From contig CALUPH010000018.1 of assembly GCA_944322615.1 (NCBI GenBank), positions 1 through 33,123 on the forward strand: a DNA stretch of 33,123 nucleotides, written 5' to 3'. The position numbers were made by a program, and so were the translations under genes. The notes beneath the pieces were generated by a model. It saw only the letters and a program-made list of their open reading frames with translations, did no database searches and was not told the origin of the DNA. The stretch comes from Candidatus Gastranaerophilales bacterium. GTDB taxonomy: Bacteria > Cyanobacteriota > Vampirovibrionia > Gastranaerophilales > Gastranaerophilaceae. Positions within the stretch are counted from its first letter, which is position 1, and each line of letters opens with the position of its first letter. Positions 14,816 to 22,912 of this stretch are shown here, piece by piece.

Positions 14816-15943
14816 ATGAAAAACAAAACACCTATTAAAGTCGCATTTCCTCATATGGGTAATGTTTATATTGCTTGGTCTGCCGCTTTAAAAAAACTTG
14901 GGGTGGAACCTTTTATCCCGCCTCATACAAGTAAAAAAACTCTGGAAGTGGCTGCTAAATATAGTCCGGAGTCTATTTGCTTGCCTTATAAAATGGTATT
15001 GGGAAATTTCCTTCAAGCTATTGAAAAGGGTGCGGATTATGTTGCGATGATTTCATCGCCTGGTATTTGCCGTTTAGGAGAATATGGACAGAGTATAAGA
15101 AATGTACTTAAAGATTTGGGCTATGAGGAAAAATATACTGAACTTCAGCTATATGATGGATTTAAGGGAATGTACTCTTTTCTTACCGAGCTTACAGGTG
15201 TAAAAAATCCGGTTCTTATTGCTAAGGCAATTAATATTGCCGTCAGAAAAGTTTTTGTTTTAGATAAAATTGAAAATTTATTTTCTTATTACAGAGCAAG
15301 AGAAATTGTTACAGGAACAGCGGAAAAACACTATAACAGAGCTTTGTCTCTCATTATAGAAGCAAATAATACAAAAGAACTTAAAGCTTTTGAAAAAGAA
15401 GCAATTGCAGAAATTAAAAAAACTGAAATAGATAAAAATAGAGATGTTTTAACTGTTGATATAACAGGTGAAATTTTCTTGGTTCAAGAACCGTTTTCTA
15501 ATCAGAATATTGAAAAAGAACTTGGAAGAATGGGGGTTCAAACAAGAAGAAGTCTAACTGTTTCAGGGTTTATCAAAGATGCTATAATTCCTAAGGCATT
15601 TAAAAAAGGTGAAACTCATTTAGAACGTGCATATAGAATGGCAAGGCCATATTTAATGCGTGATATTGGCGGTGATGCATTAGAATCAGTCAGTGACGTT
15701 GCTTATGCTAATGAACGAGGAGTTGATGGTATAATCCACGTTAGTCCGTTTACTTGTATGCCTGAAATTATGTCACAAAATATATTCCCGACAATGAGAG
15801 AAAATTGTGAGATACCTATTTTGACGTTGATATTAGATGAACAAACAGGAAGAGCCGGTTATATTACCAGACTTGAGGCTTTTGTTGACTTAATGCGACG
15901 CAGAAAAATGTATAAGAAAAAGCAACAAGAAGCAGCTGTATAA
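14816..15943 (+). CDS. 2-hydroxyacyl-CoA dehydratase/activase-related Fe-S protein
   Basis: A 375-residue protein of the DUF2229/HgdB-HgdC-related group (acyl-CoA dehydratase activase-like). Motifs: IKVAFPHMGNVYIAWSAALK, ESICLPYKMVLGNFLQAIEK and FTCMPEIMSQNI. Cysteines C55, C85 and C314 are placed as [4Fe-4S] ligands in the family. The partner ATPase (BcrAD/BadFG type) is not adjacent, so it is either encoded elsewhere or this protein works without it. Actual activity is unknown; many members occur outside hydroxyacyl-CoA pathways. It is cotranscribed with the winged-helix regulator and followed within 15 bases by a ClC gene. The ribosome site is weak. Confidence 0.8.
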   Translation: MKNKTPIKVAFPHMGNVYIAWSAALKKLGVEPFIPPHTSKKTLEVAAKYSPESICLPYKMVLGNFLQAIEKGADYVAMISSPGICRLGEYGQSIRNVLKDLGYEEKYTELQLYDGFKGMYSFLTELTGVKNPVLIAKAINIAVRKVFVLDKIENLFSYYRAREIVTGTAEKHYNRALSLIIEANNTKELKAFEKEAIAEIKKTEIDKNRDVLTVDITGEIFLVQEPFSNQNIEKELGRMGVQTRRSLTVSGFIKDAIIPKAFKKGETHLERAYRMARPYLMRDIGGDALESVSDVAYANERGVDGIIHVSPFTCMPEIMSQNIFPTMRENCEIPILTLILDEQTGRAGYITRLEAFVDLMRRRKMYKKKQQEAAV

Positions 15944-15957
15944 AGTTGTTGTTTGTT

Positions 15958-17637
15958 ATGATTAAGAGTTTTTTTCAAAAGACAGGTCTTTTTATAACAA
16001 GCTTATTAAGAAGTAAAATTGTTTGGCAGTCTGTTCTGGTCGGACTTCTCTGCGGAGTTGTCGTTGTTGCTTTTAGAGTTTGTATAGAAAGTCTTTTTGG
16101 TTTTATTATTGAATTTTCAGCAAAAAAATATTATATATATTTCTTGCCATTAGTAGCTTTGTTGGGCGGTTTAGTTTCGGGAATTTTGGTATTTAAGCTG
16201 GCGCCGGAAACAAAAGGTAGTGGAATTCCTTTTGTAAAAATGTGTCTGCAAAGAAGCGGTAAAACGGTCCGAATAAGAACAATTTTTGTTAAATTTATTG
16301 CGGGGGTGTCCGCAATAGGAACAGGTATGTCATTAGGAAGAGAAGGTCCTAGTGTTCAGCTTGGAGCCGGGGTTGGTTCTTTTGTCGGTAATTTATTCAA
16401 ATTGAAGAATTCAAATAAAGATACACTAATAGCATCAGGTGCGGGTGCTGCTATTGCAGCTACCTTTAATGCGCCTATTGCAGGTACTATATTTGTTTTG
16501 GAAGAGCTTTTAAATAGATTTTCTTCTTCTATATTATTTCCTTGCTTGGTTGCTACGGTTACAGCTTCTTCTGTATCAAGATATTTATTGGGAAATAAGA
16601 CTATATTTGCTTGTGAATTTGTTCCTGCTGTGTTTAACTCTGAGAGTATTATCATATATATATTACTTGCAATCGTTTCTGGAATATTGGGTGTGTTATT
16701 CTCTAAAACAATATTCTTTTTTGATAATTTGTATGAAAAATTGAATAAAATACCTAATTATATTAAACCTGCAATTGCTTCATTAATAATAGGAATAGTC
16801 GGAATTTATTTGCCTCAGGTCCTTTCTGGTGGTAATACCGTTGTAGAAGTATTATTGAACAATGGGTTTCCAATAGTTCTTGTTCTAATTATTTTTCTTG
16901 TTAAATTTATAATGACTCCATTATGTTTTGGCTCTGGTGCTCCTGGTGGTATATTTTTACCAATGCTAATGTTGGGTGCTTTTTTAGGATATGTTGTTGG
17001 CTATATTGCTTTAAAATTTGGATTTGATATAAATCCTTCAACAATGGCTTTTATTGGTATGGCTGCTTTTTTATCTGCGGTTGCAAGAACACCAATAACT
17101 GCAACTGTTATGGTTTTTGAAATGACAGGGGGATATGAATCTATATTACCAATAATGCTTGTTTCTGCTCTTAGTGACATGACAGCTGAAAAACTTGGTC
17201 AAAAGCCTATTTATTCTAAGTTGTTACTCGAAAGCTATAGAAAATGTTCTAATAATCCGCAACTTTCTTCTAAATTAGTTGAAAATTATATGACTAAATA
17301 TGTTAAATCTTTTGCCATTAATGATGATATTAATGCTATTTTAAAAATTATGAATGTTGAAAAGCATAATGCATATCCTGTTGTTGATGAAAAGCAAAGA
17401 CTTCAGGGGATAATTACAAAAGCCGATATTGAAGATGTTTTAACTGATAATAATAATTCAATTATCCCTGTCGGTAGAATAATGAATACAAATCCAACAC
17501 AAGTATATAAATATGATAATTTATATACTTGTTATTATAGATTGCACAATAACAATACCGAATGGGCTATTGTTATAAATCAAAAGAATAATGTTGAAGG
17601 GATTATAACCCGTGCAGATATATTGCGCGAAATATAA
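15958..17637 (+). CDS. ClC-type chloride/proton antiporter with CBS domains
   Basis: A 559-residue inner-membrane ClC protein. Selectivity motifs: GSGIP (87-91), GREGP (127-131, gating Glu129) and GGIFLP. LEEL (E182/E183) matches the internal proton glutamate of exchangers, so H+/Cl- exchange is more likely than a channel. The last 125 or so residues are two CBS domains (VENYMTKYVKSF...GIITKADIEDVL; VGRIMNTNPTQV...GIITRADILREI), which usually bind adenine nucleotides. A TTG at 15946 is an alternative start; the ATG at 15958 is chosen, although neither has a good ribosome site. It likely belongs to the preceding operon by translational coupling. It ends exactly against the convergent NifX-like gene. 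Confidence 0.93.
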   Translation: MIKSFFQKTGLFITSLLRSKIVWQSVLVGLLCGVVVVAFRVCIESLFGFIIEFSAKKYYIYFLPLVALLGGLVSGILVFKLAPETKGSGIPFVKMCLQRSGKTVRIRTIFVKFIAGVSAIGTGMSLGREGPSVQLGAGVGSFVGNLFKLKNSNKDTLIASGAGAAIAATFNAPIAGTIFVLEELLNRFSSSILFPCLVATVTASSVSRYLLGNKTIFACEFVPAVFNSESIIIYILLAIVSGILGVLFSKTIFFFDNLYEKLNKIPNYIKPAIASLIIGIVGIYLPQVLSGGNTVVEVLLNNGFPIVLVLIIFLVKFIMTPLCFGSGAPGGIFLPMLMLGAFLGYVVGYIALKFGFDINPSTMAFIGMAAFLSAVARTPITATVMVFEMTGGYESILPIMLVSALSDMTAEKLGQKPIYSKLLLESYRKCSNNPQLSSKLVENYMTKYVKSFAINDDINAILKIMNVEKHNAYPVVDEKQRLQGIITKADIEDVLTDNNNSIIPVGRIMNTNPTQVYKYDNLYTCYYRLHNNNTEWAIVINQKNNVEGIITRADILREI

Positions 17638-18015
17638 TTAGTGGCAATGACCGCAAGAATGACCTTCTTCTCCGTGATGTTCATGGTGTGAGCAATTTGC
17701 TTCACTCATTTGAACAAGATTACCTGTTAAATAATCATTTACAGCTTTATCTGCATCGCCTTTTATTCCTGCATATAATTCAATACCATAGTCTTTTAAT
17801 GCACCGATTGCACATCCGCCAATACCACCGCATATTAATACATTGATTTTATTTTCTTCCAATAAATATGCCAAAGCACTATGTCCAAGTTCATTAGAAG
17901 ATACAATCTCTGTTTTGATTATTTTCCCATCTTCTACATCATATACTTTAAATTCTTCAGTATGTCCAAAATGTTGAAATACTTGACCATTTTCATATGT
18001 TACAGCTATTTTCAT
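17638..18015 (-). CDS. NifX/NafY-like (dinitrogenase FeMo cofactor) domain protein
   Basis: A 125-residue protein of the Di-Nitro_FeMo-Co family: MKIAVTYENGQVFQHFGHTE, with the HFGH motif at 15-18, and INVLICGGIGGCAIGALKDYG. The family binds metal clusters; outside nitrogen fixers its role is unclear. The C-terminal tail (108-125) is His/Cys-rich (CSHHEHHGEEGHSCGHCH), a likely metal-binding appendage. Start chosen at 18015, with AAGGAG 6-7 bases upstream; a longer frame from 18036 would overlap that ribosome site. No nif gene is nearby. Confidence 0.9.
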   Translation of the reverse strand: MKIAVTYENGQVFQHFGHTEEFKVYDVEDGKIIKTEIVSSNELGHSALAYLLEENKINVLICGGIGGCAIGALKDYGIELYAGIKGDADKAVNDYLTGNLVQMSEANCSHHEHHGEEGHSCGHCH

Positions 18016-18140
18016 ATCAATCTCCTTTTCTCTCATGATAACAGCTTAATTCATAAATTCAATTATAAAGACAAATGTTAAGAATTGTAAAAAAGAGAAA
18101 TAAAATAGCAATTATTTAATTCTTATATACTTTATATATA

Positions 18141-18275
18141 TGTAGATGATACAAAAGAAAATGATAAGAAATTAATAAAATTTTATATTCATACTTACCT
18201 TACTTACTACCTTTACTAACACACGAGGAAATTGAAAAAGATTTCAGAGGAACCCTAAAAAGTTCCTTTTTTTTT
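18141..18275 (+). ncRNA. Candidate small RNA 2 (pyrimidine-rich, with terminator)
   Basis: The 327-base gap before 18343 has no gene. A run at about 18189-18219 (TACTTACCTTACTTACTACC and on) contains no G, and is followed by GAGGAAAT...ATTTC and a terminator: AGGAAC (18248-18253) with GTTCCT (18262-18267) and nine T. No upstream plus-strand gene needs this terminator: both flanking genes are on the minus strand. The 5' end is a guess. An AT-rich block TATATACTTTATATATA (18124-18140) precedes it; its reverse complement occurs at 2808-2824 before candidate 1. Confidence 0.45.
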
Positions 18276-18309
18276 ATGTATAAAAACAAATATTGAATAA
18301 AAAACAAAT

Positions 18310-18340
18310 AAAAAAGGATGAATATTTTCATCCTTTTTTA
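18310..18340 (-). terminator. Terminator of the coiled-coil gene
   Basis: GGATGAA (18316-18322) and TTCATCC (18327-18333), flanked by A6 and T6, directly after the minus-strand stop at 18343. Confidence 0.88.
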
Positions 18341-18342
18341 TT

Positions 18343-18831
18343 CTATGTTTCAGCATTAAATGATTCGAGTTTATCTGTTTCTTCTTCTGTTAATCCCAGT
18401 TCTTCTGATAATTGTTCAATCTTTTCTTGTATTATGTTCCTTTGATTAACACCATCGGCATTTATTAAACTTGTATATAGGTCATTTAGTTCTTTAGATT
18501 GACCTTTAGGTAAGTCGCTGTCTTCAATATATGCTAAAATCAATTTTTCTAATTCAGCATTTTCATATTCTTCTTTCTTTTGGTCAATAGCAGATTTAAT
18601 TGCATCTTTTTGACTTTGACTTTCTGCTTCTTGTAATTGTTCATATAGTGTAGAAATCTCTCCGGAGATTACAGATGTATTATCAATATATTTACTGTCT
18701 GCTTTTTCGGATTCAAAGTTGATAGTGATTTCTTCTTCTTCCTTTTCTTTTTCCTTATCTTCTTTAGAAATGACTCCTTTCTCTATCAATTTACTGAATA
18801 TGGAGTCGAGTTTACTTACATCAAATGCCAT
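18343..18831 (-). CDS. Acidic coiled-coil protein, unknown function
   Basis: A 162-residue very acidic protein, not assigned to a family. It starts MAFDVSKLDSIFSKLIEKG, has a Lys/Glu run (KEDKEKEKEEEE), then three predicted helices with coiled-coil character (ISTLYEQLQEAESQSQKDA, YENAELEKLILAYIE, RNIIQEKIEQLSEELGLTEE). No membrane segment or export signal. The ATG at 18831 has GAGGTAAG upstream; a longer frame to 18918 adds an unlikely N terminus. The radical SAM gene lies upstream on the same strand (98-base gap), so cotranscription is possible but a functional link is unproven. Confidence 0.65.
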   Translation of the reverse strand: MAFDVSKLDSIFSKLIEKGVISKEDKEKEKEEEEITINFESEKADSKYIDNTSVISGEISTLYEQLQEAESQSQKDAIKSAIDQKKEEYENAELEKLILAYIEDSDLPKGQSKELNDLYTSLINADGVNQRNIIQEKIEQLSEELGLTEEETDKLESFNAET

Positions 18832-18928
18832 ATTTCTTACCTCTACACTTGTAACATTAAACATGTAATCGGCAAATAGAAACCTAAACTTGATATCCGT
18901 TAAATTATTGTTTAACAAAATTTAATAA

Positions 18929-19924
18929 TTAGTTTTCTTCAATGAATTTTTTATGTTTTTCGTTCCATTGGTATGATATTTGGTAATTTATATTGTTTTG
19001 AATTGCCAATTTTTTCATAAGTATAGCAAGTTGAATAATTTCTTCATTTATTTTGCCAAAAGGACTTTTTGGATTATTAGCACTATTTGATTCACAATCA
19101 ATAACTATATTTTTTACTTTTGCATTTATACATTTTTGTATAAATAATTTGACGTCATTTTCATTTGCATTCCAAGAAAAGAAAATATATTTAACAAAAA
19201 GCATATCAGGAAATTGTGCATATTTTTCTATATTTTCCCATACTTTGTTAAAGTTATTTTGTCGTTTAATTTTTTTATATGTTTCTTCTGTTCCGGCATC
19301 AGGACTTATTTGAATACTCATTAATCCGTCTTTTAGTCCTTCTAGGATAGTATTTGAAAATTCAATGCCGGAGGAATTTATTGCTTGTCTTAATTTATTT
19401 TTATGCAAAAAATTTGCAATTTCTTCAAACTCGGAACAGATAGTTGGTTCACCGCCACCCCAGTTAAATAGGCAAGAATCATTAATTATTTTATTTTTTA
19501 CCATCTGTTTTATTATTGGTAGAAGATTGTATTTTATGTCTTCCGTCTTTCTTCTAATTCCGCAGTATATGCAATTAGAATTACATTTTGTAAAATGATT
19601 GATGGTAAAAAATGTTATATTTTTTTCTTTTGGAAAATTGGGAACTATTTGTTTTTCAAAGAACTTGCAGCCTTTACAAACTGCATTTTCTTTCTGATTT
19701 TGCTGCATAATATTATCTATATTTTTTATGTATTCATTAAATTTGAAATTTTTTATTAATGTTTTATATAGTAATGGTGGGAAATAAGGCATTTTAGTTG
19801 AATGGCAGCAAATATGAATAGAAAATGGCCAAAATAAAATATCATTATATATTCTATTACAGAACATTAGTTCTTTGCCTGCATATTTTTTATTTAATCT
19901 GTCAATTAAAATTTTTCTGAACAT
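18929..19924 (-). CDS. Radical SAM protein with N-terminal auxiliary-cluster-like module
   Basis: A 331-residue radical SAM enzyme. The canonical CX3CX2C is C114/C118/C121 (TKCNSNCIYC), with NWGGGEPT (154-161) for SAM binding and a TIM-barrel tail. In front of it, residues 22-86 carry C22...C39-C40...C83xxC86 around FWPFSIHICCHS, a pattern like the SPASM/twitch cluster domain but at the N terminus; no C-terminal SPASM is present. Substrate unknown: peptide or protein modification and polysaccharide modification are both possible. The protein at 31899-32876 is a paralogue with matching cysteine spacing. It is divergent from the TPR gene across a regulatory region with two dyads. The ribosome site is weak. 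Confidence 0.88.
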   Translation of the reverse strand: MFRKILIDRLNKKYAGKELMFCNRIYNDILFWPFSIHICCHSTKMPYFPPLLYKTLIKNFKFNEYIKNIDNIMQQNQKENAVCKGCKFFEKQIVPNFPKEKNITFFTINHFTKCNSNCIYCGIRRKTEDIKYNLLPIIKQMVKNKIINDSCLFNWGGGEPTICSEFEEIANFLHKNKLRQAINSSGIEFSNTILEGLKDGLMSIQISPDAGTEETYKKIKRQNNFNKVWENIEKYAQFPDMLFVKYIFFSWNANENDVKLFIQKCINAKVKNIVIDCESNSANNPKSPFGKINEEIIQLAILMKKLAIQNNINYQISYQWNEKHKKFIEEN

Positions 19925-19994
19925 ATATAAACATGATTCTCTTTATTTTAAATAAGTTTAACTTTTTGATATTTTTTATGCAAGTTTATATTTT

Positions 19995-20089
19995 TTGATT
20001 TTGTTTTAAAAATCATTAATACACTAAATAGTGTATTTAAAATGTTTATGAAAAAGTACATACTAGTGTATGTAGAATTAGTTGTGTAT
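19995..20089 (+). promoter_or_regulatory. Promoter region with two dyads before the TPR gene
   Basis: TTGATT (19995-20000), a 16-base spacer and TAATAC (20017-20022) form a possible promoter. Two dyads follow: AATACACT-AAAT-AGTGTATT (20018-20037), covering the -10 and start, and TACATAC-TAGT-GTATGTA (20057-20074). TAGTGTAT occurs in both, and TTGTGTAT occurs again at 20082-20089. This looks like a multi-site operator or a structured leader. The rest of the 19925-20115 gap is AT-rich. Confidence 0.5.
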
Positions 20090-20115
20090 TAAGAAATATT
20101 GTGAGGCGGTAAAAC

Positions 20116-21489
20116 TTGTATAATTCTATATACCCGGGATATGTTAATTTTTATCAGGGTGTAAATAAAAGACAAATTACAAGAAAAGGTGAGGAAGAAA
20201 AAAATCCTCAATCTTCACAAAGTGCTGAAAATACACAACAGCAAGAAAAAAAACAAGCTAATGGAAATGCTTATTTCCCTAATGGTGAAAAAGTTGCCAT
20301 AGATTATACAAAAAAACAAATTGGTATAGATCAGGTATTGGCGGATTTTAGAAATACAACTAATGCTATAGGGGCTCCTGATGATGTTAAACAAGAGGTT
20401 GCTTCTTATTTAAGCTTAATCGAAAATCAATCAAGAAAAGATAATCCAAATGCTCAAATTATTCAATCTAATTTAAAAAACGCTTCACAAATATTAGATG
20501 AATATATAACAAATACACTTAAGAAACCGTCTAAGGTTGTTGAAAATTGGGTAGATGCATTATTTCTTCAAAAGATAGATTATAAGTCCTCTATCCCTTC
20601 TGCTGAAAAAACTTTCTTAGCTGATGGTACAACTCATTCTTCTCCGCAAATTGAAGATACTTCTTTGACGACAGATAGCTTTGTTGCTGAAGAAAAACCG
20701 CAAATAGAAACTCAAAACGGAGTTTATGTTCCATCTGATCCGCAATTAAGAAGAATGTTTATTCAAGCAAAAAAATATGCAGCAATTGATAGTAATGAAA
20801 AAGCCTTGTATGCATTTCAAACAACGATGGATTATGCAAACGAGATTGGTGATGAGCAAACAGCAGCTATGATACATTATGAAGAAGGCAGACTTTATGA
20901 TGGGTTTAATCAAATTGAAGATGCTTTGTATAATTATGATAGGGCTGCAAAGCAGAGTGAAGATACCAATATAAAGGCAAGAGCCCATTTATCGATGGGT
21001 AAAATATATGATGATTATGTAAAATTTGAGCCTGCTGTTGATCATTATTGTGCTGCGGTTTCTTTTGCGGGTGAAGCTGATAATATAAAACTTCAAACCC
21101 AAGCATTAACTGATTTGGCGCAAATTCATACAAGCAGATATGATAAAGAAAATGCATTTATGTTTATGGATTTGGCTTCTGTAACAGCAGAAGAGACAGG
21201 AAGTGAGAAAGTTCAAGGTATTACTTATTCTAAAAGTGCAAAAATGTGCGAGAAGTTGGGCGAGCGTTCTAAGGCACTGAGCTTATATGGCAGTTCTGCA
21301 GAATCATTTTCCAGAATAGATGATAATGCAAATCTTGCAAAAAACTATAGAAGTGCGGCTGCAGTTATGATGCAATATGGTAATTCTGCAAAAGCTAAAA
21401 AATTATTATCTAAAGCATATATAGTTGCACAAAATACAGATGATAATGAGTTGAAAAAACTTATAACACAAGAACTTGCTGCAATTTAG
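20116..21489 (+). CDS. TPR-repeat protein, TTG start
   Basis: A 457-residue soluble protein starting at TTG, 6 bases after GAGGCGG. Residues 1-60 are low-complexity and Gln/Asn/Glu-rich (QSSQSAENTQQQEKKQ). Residues 60-150 are helical. From about 205 to the end, helix pairs of about 40 residues repeat (AKKYAAIDSNEKALYAFQTT, HYEEGRLYDGFNQIEDALYN, SMGKIYDDYVKFEPAVDHYC, KMCEKLGERSKALSLYGSSA, AVMMQYGNSAKAKKLLSKAY): tetratricopeptide repeats for protein-protein contact. No signal or membrane segment. It precedes trkA by 76 bases on the same strand. Its partner is unknown. Confidence 0.85.
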   Translation: MYNSIYPGYVNFYQGVNKRQITRKGEEEKNPQSSQSAENTQQQEKKQANGNAYFPNGEKVAIDYTKKQIGIDQVLADFRNTTNAIGAPDDVKQEVASYLSLIENQSRKDNPNAQIIQSNLKNASQILDEYITNTLKKPSKVVENWVDALFLQKIDYKSSIPSAEKTFLADGTTHSSPQIEDTSLTTDSFVAEEKPQIETQNGVYVPSDPQLRRMFIQAKKYAAIDSNEKALYAFQTTMDYANEIGDEQTAAMIHYEEGRLYDGFNQIEDALYNYDRAAKQSEDTNIKARAHLSMGKIYDDYVKFEPAVDHYCAAVSFAGEADNIKLQTQALTDLAQIHTSRYDKENAFMFMDLASVTAEETGSEKVQGITYSKSAKMCEKLGERSKALSLYGSSAESFSRIDDNANLAKNYRSAAAVMMQYGNSAKAKKLLSKAYIVAQNTDDNELKKLITQELAAI

Positions 21490-21565
21490 AACATGTATAT
21501 AAAAATGTATAGGAATAGACAAAAATCTCTTTTTAGATTATAACTTGAATTAAAAAGGGTTTGTT

Positions 21566-22909
21566 ATGAAAATTGTAATATACGGTGCAAATGAGACATC
21601 TTGTTTAATTGCAGCTAAGTTATATGAGGATCACGATATCATTGTTATTGATGATGGGACTGATAGTAATAATGAAATTCAAAAATTAGATATTGAATAT
21701 GTTCAAGGTTCCGGTTCAAATATAGCAATATTAGAGTCTATCGGTATAAAAGATGCTGATATATTTATTGCGTGCAGTGATAATGATGAAGCAAATATAG
21801 TTGCCTGTTTAACCGTAACAAATATGACAAAGCTAAAGACTGTTTGTTTTGTAAGTAAGAAAGAAAATGTAGAGTCTTTATCTTTGGTTAGAGGTTCAAA
21901 GTATCAACGTGAACTTATGATAGATTATATCTTGTGGCCTGAAGAATTGATGACACAGGAAATTTTCAGAATTATAACGGTTCCAAATGCTATAGATGTT
22001 GAAAATTTTGCTAATGGTAAAGCAAGACTTCTTGAATATAGAGTTGTTGAAGGTACAAAGTTCATAAATAAAAAGATTAAAGATTGTAGCTTTCCTGAAG
22101 ATACTTTGATTGTCGGTATTACAAGAGACAATACATTATTTATTCCTAATGGTGATATGGAATTACTTTTAAATGATAAAGTTATATTTATGGGTTCTTC
22201 TTATTCTTTGGATATACTTGCCAACAAATTCTTCCAAGATAAAAATGATGTGAAACAAGTTACAATAATAGGCGGTGGTAACGTTGGTTTAATGCTTGCT
22301 CAAAACCTTGAAAAAGTAAATATGAAGATTAAAATCATCGAATTTAATTATGATCGTTGTGTTGAACTGACAGAAAATTTGAAGAATACACTGGTTATAA
22401 ATGGCGATGGCGCAAATTATGGGCTTTTAGAGGAAGAAAGAGTCGGAGAATCAGATGTTGTTGTCAGTGTTACTAACAATGATGAAAAAAATCTGCTTTG
22501 TTCTTTACTTGCAAAACAAATGGGAGTTCCTAAAGTTATTACAAGAGTTTCAAAAAATGCCAATGCAAATATATTTGAAAAAGTTGGTATTGATGTTGCA
22601 ATTTCTCAAGATGCCGCTGCAATTGACGATATAGAAAATCATTTAATTAAAACAGAAGTTGAAATTCTTGCTACTGTAGAAAGAGGACAAGGAAAAGTTC
22701 TGGAAATATCTATTCCTTTTGATTTTAAAACAGATATGATTATGAATTTAAAATTGCCTTGTAAAGCAATAATTGCAATTATTCAAAGAAGAAATAGAAT
22801 TATTATTCCGCGCGGTACTACTCAAATAATGCCGTTTGATAATTTAATTGTATTTACAACCCAAAATAATTCCGATTCAATATTAAATTATTTTAAAAGG
22901 TGCATTTAA
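21566..22909 (+). CDS. trkA: Trk potassium uptake regulatory subunit
   Basis: A 447-residue cytoplasmic TrkA: two RCK_N (Rossmann) plus RCK_C units that bind NAD(H) or other nucleotides and gate the TrkH channel. The second Rossmann motif is intact (TIIGGGNVGLMLA, near 230), but the first reads VIYGANETSCLIA, without the usual GxGxxG, so the first half probably binds nucleotide weakly. AAAAAGGG precedes the ATG. trkH starts 3 bases after the stop: a coupled pair. Confidence 0.92.
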   Translation: MKIVIYGANETSCLIAAKLYEDHDIIVIDDGTDSNNEIQKLDIEYVQGSGSNIAILESIGIKDADIFIACSDNDEANIVACLTVTNMTKLKTVCFVSKKENVESLSLVRGSKYQRELMIDYILWPEELMTQEIFRIITVPNAIDVENFANGKARLLEYRVVEGTKFINKKIKDCSFPEDTLIVGITRDNTLFIPNGDMELLLNDKVIFMGSSYSLDILANKFFQDKNDVKQVTIIGGGNVGLMLAQNLEKVNMKIKIIEFNYDRCVELTENLKNTLVINGDGANYGLLEEERVGESDVVVSVTNNDEKNLLCSLLAKQMGVPKVITRVSKNANANIFEKVGIDVAISQDAAAIDDIENHLIKTEVEILATVERGQGKVLEISIPFDFKTDMIMNLKLPCKAIIAIIQRRNRIIIPRGTTQIMPFDNLIVFTTQNNSDSILNYFKRCI

Positions 22910-22912
22910 TAT

